From the NCBI GenBank assembly GCA_019916065.1, contig CM034243.1, positions 28,732,147 through 28,796,146 on the forward strand: a stretch of DNA of 64,000 bases. Direction: 5' to 3'. The position numbers and the translations under genes are program-made. Numbering within the stretch: position 1 is the first letter of the stretch; each line of letters opens with the position of its first letter. Of this stretch, positions 37,395 to 51,400 are shown piece by piece. The stretch is from Vitellaria paradoxa. Taxonomy: Eukaryota; Streptophyta; Magnoliopsida; Ericales; Sapotaceae. The notes under the pieces were generated by a model that searched no databases, was not told where the DNA came from, and saw only the letters and a list, made by a program, of their open reading frames with translations.

Positions 37395-37622
37395 TGTGCA
37401 GTAGTAAGTCACGAACTCGCGTAACTACGGGAATTCGGACCCACACTCAAGAACTGAATACGATTCGTCCAACCAAAGAGGCTCGTCCTACCAACCTTTA
37501 CTACGTTTTGCACTCAGGAGACTGACCCCAAGGTTTACTAAGGAGAGGGCTTGAACTTGAGACCTTGGGGCAGTAAGCCCCTAAGTCCCAACCCAAGGCC
37601 ATCTCCTCTAACCCCAAATCGT
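37395..37622 (-). mobile_element. SINE-like (tRNA-related) element
   Basis: On the minus strand ggccttgggttgggac, gcttactgccccaaggtctc and agttcaagccctctcc follow in order. This resembles the A box and B box layout (RGTTCRANYC) of plant tRNA-derived SINEs. It is distinctly GC-richer than its flanks. Ends are approximate and no target duplication was identified. Confidence 0.5.
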
Positions 37623-37765
37623 ATTTAGCAACAATATATTTGAGGAATAAGAATATGTTTTAACTTTTTTCTCCAGCAGATATTGTTGTACGTATTTAGT
37701 ATAAATCATCTTCTATAAAGACGACTTCTTAAAGTTCTTAAAAAAGCTTATTCACTCAAAGTCCT

Positions 37766-37975
37766 TGTTAGAATATTTCTAGAATATTCCTATACATATC
37801 CTAAATTAATACATATTCTAAATTGATACATATTCTAAATTAGATATCCTAAATTAGTTATAATCCTACTAAGTTTAAGTTTCTTATTCATCCTATAAAT
37901 ATAAGGTTTTGTTGTACAATATTGATAATCAATATTAATACATAATTCTTTTCTTCTTCTTATTTTATTCTAACA
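37766..37975 (+). repeat. 5' LTR of deleted Copia element
   Basis: Starts TGTTAGAATATTTC and ends TTCTAACA directly before the PBS. It contains tcctataaatataagg, a likely TATA region. Confidence 0.92.
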
Positions 37976-38821
37976 TGGTATCAGAGTTTAAGGTTTTCAA
38001 CCCTGAATAGTTTAAGTCTTTCTTCAATACGATGGCAGCAATTACTACCATAGCTCCTTCTCTTACTACTAACCCTCGCTCTTCTTTCCACGATTCACCA
38101 CCAATCTTGCTATTTCAGTCCAGCGACTCACACTGACCAACATTGGTGACCCCGCCTCTTTTCAGATTGCTACTGCCCTGTCCAGATCACCACTATTCCT
38201 CGAGCCTTGCCTACTCTGTCTTCTTGACGAATTTCAGCTTCCACCAGTGTTGCTACTGTCTCAACTCAACCTTGCACGCTGCTCCTCCAAAAATTCCTTA
38301 TTCATTGGCTCTCCTTAACCAACTCAAAAAACTCTGCGTGTGCTTGCACACCAACCAAAGTAAAGGTTTAAACCCCCTATTAGTCCTTTTTCTTCTTTAT
38401 TTTTATACTTTTATACAAATCCAAATCACCGATTTCTCAAATCAAACCCTTATCTAATTTTTTGCAACCCTTAAATAATTTTCTTTATAGAATTTTCCTA
38501 TAACCCTTCATTTATTCTCTATATCCCTTATTTTTATTTCCTTAATTTATTATCCTTATTATCTTAATTTACATACTTTTCTTTTCCAAATTTTCATATC
38601 TCTCTCTCAAAACTAGCAATAAAGGCCCTTATTTCCCAAATTACTCTTTCCTAAATTACCCTTTTCCAATTTACCATATCCTCTAAATACTCCCCATTTC
38701 CCTTATAGCCTGGAATTTCTCTTTTCCAAATTTTCCTTACTCTACCACCTTACTTTTCTTTCCTAAAATTTTCAATCCTCTCTGTCTCTATATTGGAGAC
38801 CTAATTGTGCCCAATTATAAC

Positions 38822-39115
38822 TTCAACCTTCAACACACTTTCAAGTGCTTTCAACATTTCAACGTGCTTCCACGCGCCTCCTTTAACACGCTTTCATGCC
38901 TCTTCAACCTTTCAACGTGCTACTCCGCGCCTCCTTCAACGCACTTTTATGGGCCTTCAACTTTTTAACGCGCTTCTCTACGCCTCCTTCAACGTGCTTC
39001 ATGCGCCTTCAACCTTTCAACGAGCTTCTCCGCGCCTCCTTCAACGCATTTTCAAGTACCTTCAACTTTTCAATGTGTTTCTCTACGTCTCCTTGAACGT
39101 ACTTCCATATGAACT
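38822..39115 (+). repeat. CTTCAAC/CGCGCCTCC tandem repeats inside the Copia element
   Basis: Units of about 40-60 bp built from ccttcaacctttcaacgtgc and ttctccgcgcctccttcaacgc recur at least five times. They are absent from ordinary Copia interiors as I know them and may have amplified after the deletion. Confidence 0.75.
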
Positions 39116-39228
39116 CCACTGCTCATATTGCTGATTTATTTCCCAAAACTCTCCGTTCTGGACAGTTTCATGAATTGTTTTCCAAACTCAAGTTGGTCTC
39201 CCCTATACCTCCTTGAGTTTTCCGGGGG

Positions 39229-39435
39229 TGTTAGAATATTTCTAGAATATTCCTATATATATCCTAAATTAATACATATTCTAAATTGATACATATCCTA
39301 AATAAGATATCATAAATTAGTTATAATCATATTAAGTTTAGGTTTCTTATTCATCCTATAAATATAAGGTTTCGTCGTATAATATTGATAATCAATATTA
39401 ATACATAATTCTTTTCTTCTTCTTTTATTCCAACA
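39229..39435 (+). repeat. 3' LTR of deleted Copia element
   Basis: Differs from the 5' LTR by roughly a dozen substitutions and a 3 bp indel, which implies a moderately old insertion. Confidence 0.92.
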
Positions 39436-39440
39436 GTCCT

Positions 39441-42403
39441 ATTTAATAACGATGAATTCACTGTGTTATAAAATGCCCCCAACCCTATTTGTGTTTGTCT
39501 TTATCAATGAGGACTTCTGCTCAACTCCTTTTATTTTGTCTTTTTGCACCAAACTACAAAGCCCCTAGTATTTCCAATCCATTCAAGTCTCATGTCAGAG
39601 CTTCTCGTGATCCGGCTATCAACCGAACCTAGCTGGAGGGAATTGCAAAACAATTGAGTTAAGACCTAGCCTTAGCCTTTGCTATGTGTGTTAGTTGGTC
39701 TAAGGTAAGCTTTCTTTAATAAATTTGAATTTTATTTGGCTCTATTTACTCAAAAGTAACATAAGTTAACATAAGTTATACATATCCATTTTCAGAGAAA
39801 ACCCACGCTACACATATCCATTTTCAAAGAAAACCCACGCTACTTTGGGTGCATCTAGAGTAATAAAAAATAAGATAAAATGAGACAAGTTATAAGTTCA
39901 TAGTTTGTACAATGAGATAAAAAGTGAATAACTTTTATATTTTTTTAGTATTTTTCATTATTTTCAAAATTTTTTGTTACTCCAAACGAAACCTTAGATT
40001 CTATCGGGTAATAGTTCATGATCATTTGGCCACTTATCATTTTTGATCTTCTCGATGTGTTATTGATTTGTTTTTTAATATGTAATTTGTTTTACTCCAT
40101 CAAGTAATAGTCCGGTTTTTTTATTAATTTGATAAAGTTAATTACGAATATAACTTCAAGCATTATTTCACATAAAAATTAGATGAACTTTGCTATGTTA
40201 TCTAATTTAGAATTATTGTATTTCGATTTGAATTTTAATTTCTATAAATTTTCAAAGTTAAAGGTAACAATGAGAAATGTGGATTTAAAATTTGACCTTA
40301 ATTAAACACATCAATTTGGCCTCCCTTATACATGAAATCACTTGGTGTCATTCCCGTGTTATCGATAAATGTTTTATTACATATGAGTGACCTTCTTAAC
40401 TTTGTTCCTATATGCACAACTCTTTATTTGTGCATACAAAGATCTTATCCAACTTAACCTTCTGTTATTTTAACTAGGATTTGACAACTGTAACCCTTAA
40501 CCCTTTTTTCAACATAACAATAGATTTAACTCATTAGATATAGAGATAATAAATGTTTACTTGATTGATCGTGATACTTCCTTACATGTTTTTCAACTTA
40601 TATGATGATATTATTCATGAATGTCTTTATGTGCTAAATTATATATAATTGATTACGATAAATAATTTATAGAAAAGCTTTTAAGAATAAAACCTAGCTA
40701 ATAGAAATGATTATGGAAGAGAAATTTGGTCACATTCTTGATGGCATTTGAATCGAAATTTTACTATAGTTACACATTTTTTACTATAACACTTGCAATT
40801 AAAACATGTAATGGAATGAACTGTTAAATCTTGCAGATGGAAACTCAACTGATTATTTAGGTTAGGGATAGTTACCTTTATAGTATAGCTATATAACTAG
40901 TGATTTTGAATATTAATCAGTGTGATAAAACAATATAACCCCATAGCTTGGAAGGTTCCTAAAAATGCGCCATTGGATTAAAATTGGTAACCCTAGATAT
41001 ATAGATATGGATTGTTCTTGAAAATATATTATGCATGTAATGGGGTGAGATTGGACCGATGAACTGACGAATCGACAAACCCTTATATCTATCATTATTG
41101 GAAGATACTAGTTCTCAAGAATAGAGTTAGATAGGAAGTTAAAAATGACACATTATTAATTTTCTAACACAAGCAAAAACTTTATAATTTTACTTTGAGA
41201 TAACCAATAAATTTGTTACGATACGAATTTTTTTTATTTACTCACTATTTCTTATTTGTTGTATAATCTCTTGTTATAGTCATAATCGCTGTATAAACTC
41301 ACCTATGCAGTATAATATCATATCCACAGCATTTAAACACTCTAAGAAGTTTGACGACTGAATTTTAGTAGTTCCTAAACTTTCAAGTTATTACTACAAG
41401 ACAATGGACGAATCATGCTAGGCTGACTAGTTATATCACTGAATCACCTTTTGTAACCCTTTTTGAATATTTATTTTCAGAAACCACATATAAATATATA
41501 CACACACACATATATATATATACTTTATTATTTATTCATTTGGATGAATGCATTGATATTAAACAACTATCTTATTTTGTAAACTTTATTATTCATTTAT
41601 GTGATGAGACGCATTTTAGTTATATCCCTGAATTTCAAATATTATATTACATTATACCTATGACAACTGCGAGTTACTCATGACTGGGGTTCATTGAATT
41701 GTTCAATAAAACCCTATTCACCCTTAAATCACCTCTAGGGATACTGGAATGCGACATCGAACGGGACTAGTAATAAATGCATGCAGCTTTTTAAATTAAT
41801 TTTCTATTTTTAAAAAACAAAATAAAAGTGAATTTTCTATAATTTTTGAGTAGGTTCACTTACTATTCCAGCCAAACACAAGTCATTTGAAGAATTTTTT
41901 GGAAGAATGAATAATTGTTAGACAAGATTAGACGTGTCCATCAAGGAAAAGCCTTCGTATAAATTTAAATTAAAAACAGACGCATAATCACCCAAAGCAA
42001 CAAGAATTGATCTTATTAAAATGTTCCCCAATAAAAATTACACATCAATGGGCCCCCACAAACACCCAAGGGAGCAAAATGCTACAAAATATGAATGCAA
42101 AACAATCAACCAAAAAGACCATTGCAGTCCTGCCAACTCTCTTTTCTATCTTGTCTAACAATTAGAAATTGGAAACCAAGATCAGAGAAAAAGAACAAAG
42201 AACAAAAAAAAAAAAAAAAAAAGGGTATAGCGTCACCTATTATCTGAAGATGTGAGAGTTCTTGTGTGTACATGTGAAGGGAATCATTGCCCTGACATAA
42301 CCCCCACAAATGAAGAAAAGCAAATTGGGGTTCGGCTGCTGATTGGAACTTGCCCTTTTTTCTTCTTTCTTTGGATAAGTAAGATGGAATTTGCACATAC
42401 AAT
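39441..42403. other. Intergenic region downstream of SEC31
   Basis: AT-rich, no gene supported. It includes a duplicated cacatatccattttca phrase near 39780-39830, an (AC/AT)n stretch near 41500 and the MITE at 39848. The last roughly 400 bases are probably SEC31 3' UTR, including an A-run at 42206. Confidence 0.5.
39848..39993. mobile_element. Tourist-like MITE
   Basis: Left end gggtgcatctagagtaa and right end ttactccaaacgaaacc are imperfect inverted repeats. The core (taagttcatagtttgtacaa, gagataaaaagtgaataac) matches the copies at 9249 and 28444. Confidence 0.6.
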
Positions 42404-45400
42404 TCATCTCACATTCTGCCGAGTCTTGATCATGCGTTTGAGAGTTGCAAGCCAGAAATTGCACTCATCCCAGTCACTGGTTGTAAGTTGCACCTGTTCA
42501 TGGCAGGGAAAATAAAAAATTAAAAACAAAAATCATTATTCTCCGGTGCCGCAAAAACAAAAACATGGTAAGCAAAAGGGTGCACCAAAAGTTCTAATCT
42601 CAGATTAGTTACACTTCACGCTGTCACACTCACATAGAATCTTTCTTTAAGAGCTCTTTTTTAATTGTAACAGTTAAATCCTTACACTTTAATTCTTTTT
42701 ATAATTTGACAACCTCATGTAATCTTTTATTATGATTTTGTCTGTTCAATGCCCCTGTGAACTTCATTTAATGAATGAAACCCTATTATAAGGAAGGTAG
42801 GTTGACAAGTGTAAAGGCTGATTATTACATTAAATTATAAGGTCTTGAAGTGAGATTGAGTGAAATACAAGAGTGAAATTGTGATTTATCCTTATAGTTT
42901 TGTACGCAGTTTGCTTCTCTGAAAAATTATGTATTTCATCTAGCAAGGAGAAATTATTTCACAGGGCCAGCCCATGTAGCTCCAACCAATAAATTTAATC
43001 ACATAGGATAATTAAACATACGTGTGGATCATATTACATTGCATGTTTAATATCTATTGGTTGACCTACATAGATCGGGCTGCTAGATAATTTCTCTTGT
43101 AGCAAGGGTGGTACCTGGATTTGGAGGGCAGTACTGAAATCACCGTTATCTATAGCGTGGCAGAGCAGAACAAGCTTTTCAGCAGCATTTTTAGATATGT
43201 CTCCGCTGTTAAGTTTGGCAAACAAGGCACCTATTTTCCTTGAATTGTCTTCTATTTCCCGCTTCTTAGCTGGATTTGCACGTGAACCTCCCAGTGCTTC
43301 TGATGTCTCTTTAAAAAGTCTTGTCAAACTTGCGATGACTGGCTTTTGCTGGGCTGGAACAGAATCCACAAACAAACAAAATATAATAGATGAACAAAAG
43401 AACAGCAAAGAATCATGTAGTTAAATGGTGCCACTTCCAAAAACACATTGGAGGCGATATTGAAACTAAATTTTTTTTTTGGGGGGGGGGGGAGAGAGAG
43501 AGAGAGAGGACTATGAACAGAAAGATGTAAAGCTCATAACCAAAGCAAAGTTCAGGTAGAAGTTTTGGAAAATAAAATAAAAATTTAAGCAGCAATAATA
43601 AAAAAGAAAAGAAGTTTTTAAAGTTTTTCCTAGAGGCTATGTTTGGATTAGAAAGATGTAAAACTAATAACCAAAGCAACCAAAGCAAACTTCAGGTAGA
43701 ATTTTTGGAAAATAAAAAAAAATAAAATAAAAATTAAAGTAAGAATAATAATAATAATAATAATAATACAAGAAGGGGATTGAAAAGTCCCCTTTTGTAT
43801 GGTTAAATGGTTTATCATGGGAAAATGTAAGGGGAAAATATTTGAGAAATTAAAAATAATTAAAGTAGAAAAATAATTTATTGATGAATGCCTTTCATTT
43901 TCTTATAAATTTAATCCACTGAAATAAGAATATGCATTTGGAATTTCATGTTTAAATAAAAATTCCAAAAGCCAAGAATATAATTGAAAATCTCACTTAA
44001 GAGTGTTTGAATCAAGGATTTGGTGAGGGAAAAGAAAAAAGAAGAGAGGAAGAAAATATAAAATCACAAATGCATGCTCTTATTTGGTTGGTTAAAAAAA
44101 TACAAGAAAATAAAAGGCATTACTTAATAAATTATTTTTTCAATTTAATTTATTTTTTTATTCCTCAAATTCTATGTTTTTTCCCCTCCATTTTCCACCA
44201 CAACCAAACAAAAAATTAATTTTATATTAATTGGAAAATTAGTTAATCAAGAAATGCCTTTCATTTTCTTTTATTCCTAACCCACCAGATAAGAACACAT
44301 ATTTGGGATTTTATGTATAAGTAAAAATTCTAAAAGTCCGCAGGGTATAATTGTAAAATCTCACAAGGTGTTTGAATTAAGAACTTGGCGAGGGAGAAGG
44401 AAAAGAAAAAAGAGGGAGGAAACATAAAATCTCAAATGCAAGTTCTTATTTGGCTGGGTCTAAAATATATATATATATATATATAAGGCATTACCTAATA
44501 AATAATTTTTCCAATTTAATTTATTATTTTCATTCCTCAAATTCTATGCTTTTCCCCCCTCCACTTTCCACCACAGCCAAACAAGAAAAGTAATTTGAAA
44601 TCCTCTTCCCTTTCCTTTTCCATTATTTCTCAAAATGGATTATCTATAAAGAAGTTATAAAAAGGGATTTCCAATAAATAGATGATTTCAAAACTTAACA
44701 GTTACAAGGGTATTTTTGTCCCATTAAATATATGGCACAGCTTCATCTGTGGGCTTCACTGAGCTTCACCAACCTTCCTTTTTTTCCCATTATGATAGTA
44801 TATATAAATCCATGGCACTGAACACAGCCACAATGTTAAACAAAAGAAAAGAAACAAGTACCAGGTACACTTGAAGTATCAACCGTCTGCACGGTAGGTG
44901 GTGGAGCTGCAGGAGTTGTGGCCGGCTGCACTTGTGTTGGCTGAATAGGGCTGGATGGTTGAGACCAATCCATCCCAGGTCTTTTAACTCCAGAACTTGT
45001 AATTGGCATAAATCCCACAGATGCTGGGGCTGGAGCCAAAACATGAGGCATCTTTTGCCCAGGAACTGGACCTGCTTGAGATGGAATGCGGCCAAGTGAA
45101 CCACCAGCATGAGGTCCAGCATGATAATTAGGGTTGCCATTCCCCTGAAGCAAAAAAATAGAGAAGGAAATTTTAGTATAACAATACGTTAAAAAATTAC
45201 GTTAATCCACTGTTTCAATGTCAAGTGTTTTCCTAATATTATGTTTAGAACATGGATTTGTGGTGGGAAAAGAAAAGTGAAGGGAAAATAAAATTATTAA
45301 TTGTGTATTTTTTGCTTTTTTATCTTAACCAAATAAAAAATAATTTTTTGATAAATATCTATTAATTTTAATTTCATTTTTCTAACTCAACCATAAAATG

Positions 45401-48400
45401 AAATAAATTTGACTTAGTTTGTGTATTTTTTGCTTTTTTAGCTTAACCAAATAAAAATTAAATTATTTGACAAGTATCTATTAATTTTAATTTCATTTTT
45501 CCAACTCAGCAAAAAATGAAATAAATTTTTCACTTCATTTTGCATCCCTAGCATTTCCCTTCACTTTTCTTTTCCCTCCACAAATCCATGTTCCAACATA
45601 GTATTAAAACTATTTTAGTCATCTTAAGGGAAAATATTTTACATTGAACCAATAAAACACAAGAAAAATATTCTTCAAAAAAACATCTTACATTGAAACA
45701 AGTGAAGTAAAAAATTGAAAATAATAATAATAAAGAAAGACATAATACCGGATACAACTGAGAACCCAACGTGGGCTGCTGATATTGCTCCACATTTCTC
45801 AACACAGGAGGGGTTGCAGGAACAAAGGGTTTCACTGTAGGCTGAGGGGTAACTGGAGGTGGAGCAAAGCTCATCTGATATAAATGTTAAAAAACAAGAG
45901 ATATCAATTGAATCGGAGTTTGCAGCATAATTTGGTTATTAATAATTGAGAGAAAGAATTGCAAAATAATTTAAAAAAAAAACCGGGGGAGGGGGGGAGA
46001 GAAAAATTTGTCCGAATGAAACTGATGACATGCTCATCCCGAAACCATGCCATAAGCCCGAAATTCCTCTTAATCAGCTATAGAAGTTAGACATAAGATT
46101 GAAAACAATAGTTCTGTATAGAAGATCTATGGCCAAAAAAAGCCGTTTTAGGCAGCAAAAATATACATGAAGAAAGAAGAGACATCCAACTTCCTACCAA
46201 CAATATAAATACCTGGGGTACTTGAGGCGGCTGGGAAGGAAGAAATATATTAGGTGGTGCAGCTGGCTGATATGGGATAGGAGCCACATATCCTCTCCCA
46301 TATGAAGCACCAAAAGGCTGTTGGTAACTCTCACCATAAGGACTGACTTCAGCAGTCTGCTGCAATTGTGATAGTGTTGTTTCCTGCACAATAAAAAGGG
46401 ACAAACCACTAGAAAGTGTCACCATAAGCAAGAAGCAGATTCCATGGTTTTGACAACATCTGCAACAGAAATATATCGCAAGTTGAAAATATAAAAGATT
46501 AAGCACCTGATAATAATGTTGAGAAGCCTCAGCTGCGGCAAAATTGGATTGATCAGCACCATATGTGGGTCCTATTTGTGATTGAGAGTTTTCAAAAGCA
46601 TTAAACTTGGGAACTTCTTTCTCTGCCATGACAGTGAGACAAAATCATCAGCTACCATCAAAGTCGAGCAATCTAGCCCATAAGAGCTTACGCAATTTGA
46701 AGGTCAAATAATCAGGGGGAAAAAATACACATATCTAGCAAATACCATAATAAAAAACCAATCAAGTTGGAATGAAATTAGAAATCAATAAACCATCTTC
46801 CAAATCATATAAAAATTAAAACAATTTTACAAAAAAAAAGGACACTAAAGCCTGGTCATACATACATGCCTAAACATCTGTGATTGAACTGTAGCAGATA
46901 TTACAACAACATAACAATAAATGGACATGCCTTCCTGTGATTGATAATATGATACATTACCTTAGGCAGAAAATCGGCGCCTTCTATTACTATCTTGAAT
47001 GTTTTGAAGTACTGTGTTTGGGGATCACAAATTACTACATTCAATATATGCCAAAAAGAAATGTGCTTGCCACTATTCTCTATTATATTGAAACAGAAAT
47101 CAGAAAAAGCCATGAACTAGCCCAGCCTACTACAATTAATAGAAACAATATTACTAACGCCATGTTGCCAAATTATATACTGAAAGTCTTATGTAAAGAA
47201 TGTCATAAAGATGGACAAAAACAACAAATATATCTTAATCAACAGCACAACAGTCAGAAAAACGAAAAAAAAAAAAAAAAAATAGCTCAGCATGCTACAT
47301 CCAAAGCCAACAACGCATACCAATTTCTGTTGACCGTGCAATTCGATCTTGTAAGATCACAAGCTCAGGAGACAATTCATTAGTTCCCATTAGTTTCAAG
47401 TACTCCATTGCTGTAGTTAAAAGCCCTTGACTTGCTAAAATTTCAGCATATTTTTCAACAAGCTTGAACAAAGAAGCACTAAATTGCTTCTGCCCAGTTG
47501 CCAAAGCCAGGACAATGGTCTTTTCCATTAAATCCTAATAACATGAACAGTTAAATATATAGTCAGCTCTCAAGCCAGTAACTTATTTTTTTCAACAAAC
47601 ATTCAAACATAGAGTGCTTACTTGAAGAAGGTCCACATAGGATTTCCCCTCCCGCTCAGTTGCGAGGCTCCGAGACCAAATTTCTACGGTCTTGTCAATA
47701 TTTCCAGCACATATATAACAAAGAGTTGCAGCTAGGGTACTGCCAACAGCCATAAGCCTAGAAGCAAGCATGTCACAGAGCAAGGTCCAATCCTCTCCCT
47801 GTGCAAACTGTTCATGGAATCATTTTAGCACAACAAACATTTTAGTAAATCCAGTGCAATAAATGGAAAAGAGAATGCTATTATCTTCTTATTTCCACCA
47901 TCATCAAAGCTTAAAGCATATCGTCTGTTAATGTTCTAGAAAAAGAAGCCACGGAAAAAACCACGAGAATCAAGTCCTACAAAAACTAAGGAACTCTTGC
48001 TTTCAAAACCATTTAGGACTGTAGTCTTCATAGTTTCAGCCTAACATTACACTCCACGAGGCAAGAATATCTAGAGCATTTCCAGCAAGCAATTGCAGCA
48101 GAAATTGGGTAACTAATTCCCTCATCCAAGCAAAAATGTACTTACTTATATTATCAATCAACATGTAAAAAAAGAAATTAGGTTAGTTGAGTATATAAAT
48201 TAAAAAAAAAAAACTAATGGCAAAGTGTGAACACCGTCCCCTACCCCCAACCAAATAAATATGAATAGTGATAGAAAATTCCTCCTCCCCCCCCCCCCCA
48301 AAAAAAAAAATAGAAAACTCTTTAAAATTTCATTCCCTGCATTTAAAACAAGCCTAAATGACTTCTGAGACTAATCCATGGTAAAATTTGATAAGTCACT

Positions 48401-51400
48401 ACAATATCAGATAAGCTGTACTTTCATCCTTCTAAGTTGAGGAACTCACAGTGCAAAGTAGAGCAAGTGTCTCTTTCCAAGATTTGAGAGGCCTAGTGTC
48501 CACAAGGCTCCTGAGGTCATTGTTAACCATTGCAGAAACAACCTGATGATCAAATGAAATAATCAGTAGAATCTTACAATACGTTGTGGCGTCCAATGAT
48601 TGCATAGTGAATGGGGCAAGTCTTGAATAATTATACGTTGTTAGCCCTAAGATTTCTAATGAAATTATGACATTGGTCTTGATGATACCAAAGCAAGATG
48701 TGAAAATTTTTCATTTATTATTTGTTAATTATTTGATAATATACTAATCTTGCTTGAAGGTTCTTAGACGGATTTGCAAAGAGAAATTGATGGCTTCCAA
48801 GAAACAAAAAAATTGGTTTCAATTATTTTTTGGACGAGGTGTCAACACCAGGAACGATTGGTGTCAACACCTTTTGAACAGTAAGCTGAAGGATATTTTC
48901 CAATATAGAAGATGCTAACACCAGAAAGGTCTGGCATCAACACATCAGAGGCAGAATACTCTCCAGCAAATTGTGTCAACACCAGGAACGATTGGTGCCA
49001 ACACCTTTTGAATAGTAAGCTGAAGGATATTTTCCAAAATAGAAGGTGCTAACACCAGAAAGGTTTGGCATCAACACATTTGAGGCAGAATACTCTCTAG
49101 AAAATTGTGTCAACACCGAGTCAGATGGTATGAACACCCAAATCGAGAATCAACACAAACAAGGCAAGAATTTAAAAGAGAATTTCAAGACAAGATTTTA
49201 GCAACAACTAGATGGAGTTTTGATCTATCAAAAGAAGACAGAAGGTTCTAGAAGAATGAATCTACGAAGGAGAAATAATTCAAATTTGAATTACAAGGAA
49301 ACAATATTTTTCTCCCATGGCTAGTTGATTGGAGAGTCTATATAAAAAGGAATCCTACAAAAATATTGAGAAGCACAAGAGAAGAGAAAAAGAGATTACC
49401 AAGCTATATTATCAAAACTTATTCTTGAACTTGCATATTTCCTCTTAGGGTGTTTTATTGGGATATCAGGTTGGGCTATATTTGGGTTTGAGTTTTGAAT
49501 GTTCTTGTGAAAAACACTTGGGACAAAGTTTGGTTGTTTTGGGATAAAAAAACTCGGGAAAAAGTTTGGGTGTTTGGGGAAAAAAAAACTCTGGGTAAGA
49601 TCCACTAGCACCCGCAAGCTAGTGATTGTACCAATTCAAAGAAGATAATGGAAATACTCAAGGAGAGGCCTTGGGGAGTAGATGTAGGTTCACGTTGAAT
49701 CGAACCACTATAAAAATCATGGTATTTGATCTTTTTTTGCCCCTACTATATCTTTATCCTTATTATTGTGATTCATAACTTGCACTAAAATTATCTTTAT
49801 TAAGCATTCATCGTTAGATTATTATTTGCATTGATTTATATTACTTTTGAAATAGTAGACAACCCAATTCAACCCCCCTCTTGGGTTGTTTTCTGGGCAA
49901 CATAAGCAGAGATGAAAAAAAAATAACAAAAGATGGCTTTGCAACTTCCAAGTAAAGAAACAAAGTTTTGGCTACCTTTAAGTAAGGAGAACGGCTCATC
50001 TTAAGGTACTGATCACGTGTTCTCTCCCACAAGGAAGCACCACCAACATGAGCAATGACTAGAGCATCAGCCATTTTATTTGCAGATACACATTGATCAA
50101 CTGCCCCTTTGTAGTCCCCAACAATCAATGCACGTTGAACAGCATCATCAAATAATGGGTCTGCACTCTCCTCTTGTCCATCAAATTCTTGTTGTGTTTC
50201 TTCCACAATGGGAACAGAGCCTCCAACAGCAAAGTTATCCCCAGAATTTGACACTGGGGTTTCAGATTTAGGAGTCGAAAGATTGTTAAAGAAATCCTCC
50301 CCATTATCAGACAGAAACGTGGGGGTCACTTTATCCACCACATCTCCACCTTTGTCTGCTTCTTTCTCTTCAATACCAATAGCACTTACTTCCTGAGAGA
50401 GATCATCTAGTATGGTGTCTCTTGCTTCACTAGGAAGGCTGAAACCAAGATGGGTAAGCAGTTTTGTCCTTGCTGTCCCATCATCTTCAAACATAACCTT
50501 CAAGAAGCCCCATGTTTCCCTGTCATCCTCGGATCTGCCCAGACAATTCAATGGACCCAAAATTTTTTAAGTAACAAATCAGTTCAGTATATTAATGAGA
50601 GAAGAAAAGGATTTCCATCCTTCAGACACAAAACATACTCAGACTCTTGAGATTTTTTATCACATAAAAGCCTCAGTGATGATCTCTCCCCATTATGTAT
50701 CGCAGCTTCAAATTCAGAAGATCGGCTCACCAAACTATTTTCCGTGACCAAGTCATGCACATAAACCTGAAACAGAATGAAGGTAATGACCAAGTAAGAC
50801 CAGGGAAAAACCACCAAGTCGCATAGAACTAACAATTATTCATACCTCCGAAGCTCCTGATGAAGCAACCTTAGAGCAAAATGAAACAAGCTTGCCTCCA
50901 AAACCAAAAGATACCCCTGCCTTGCGTTTATACCATTTTGGGGCCCTCAATGGTGCTGCATAGAATGGATAAATATCATAAATTATGACAAGGATACCCA
51001 ACAATAGAGGGGAGAAAATGTCAAAAACACAAGCAACAATGTAATACACAGAAACCATTGGGAAATTGTAACTGAAAAACTAAGGAAAAAACAAGAACAA
51101 GTGAAAGCAGTGATTCACAAGTAACAAAAAAAACTACATCAGATGAATTTTAGGGCTTTTTACGTATTCAAAAATTTGCATGGTATTTACATCATGTCCC
51201 TGTTGAAGATCTTTCAAGATCTACAGTAACAGTTTCAACAGATATTGCAAATATCTGAACCATTTCAATTGGCTCTCATTTATTCCACCAATTCCTCAAA
51301 AGAACAAAATATCATTTCTTTTCCATGAAATAGTAGAAAAGTTTGTCTCCTAAGTGACCAAAACGAAACACTAGTGGAATAATAGTTCTAATATTTCCAT

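Larger units (their letters stand above)
37766..39435 (+). mobile_element. Internally deleted Copia LTR element
   Basis: LTRs at 37766-37975 (210 bp) and 39229-39435 (207 bp) are highly similar and run TGTTAGAAT to TAACA/CAACA. GTCCT is duplicated on both sides (37761-37765 and 39436-39440). A tRNA-Met PBS (tggtatcagag) starts at 37976 and a purine tract (ccgggggtg) ends at the 3' LTR. The 1.25 kb interior keeps a gag-like start and, at 39127-39216, a reading frame like the end of Copia RNase H, ending FSKLKLVSPIPP and a stop. The rest of pol is missing, so it needed another element to move. Confidence 0.92.

Noticed and set aside
37395..37622. A functional tRNA gene
   Set aside because: A and B box-like words exist, but the sequence does not fold as a complete cloverleaf with an acceptor stem; a SINE is a better fit.
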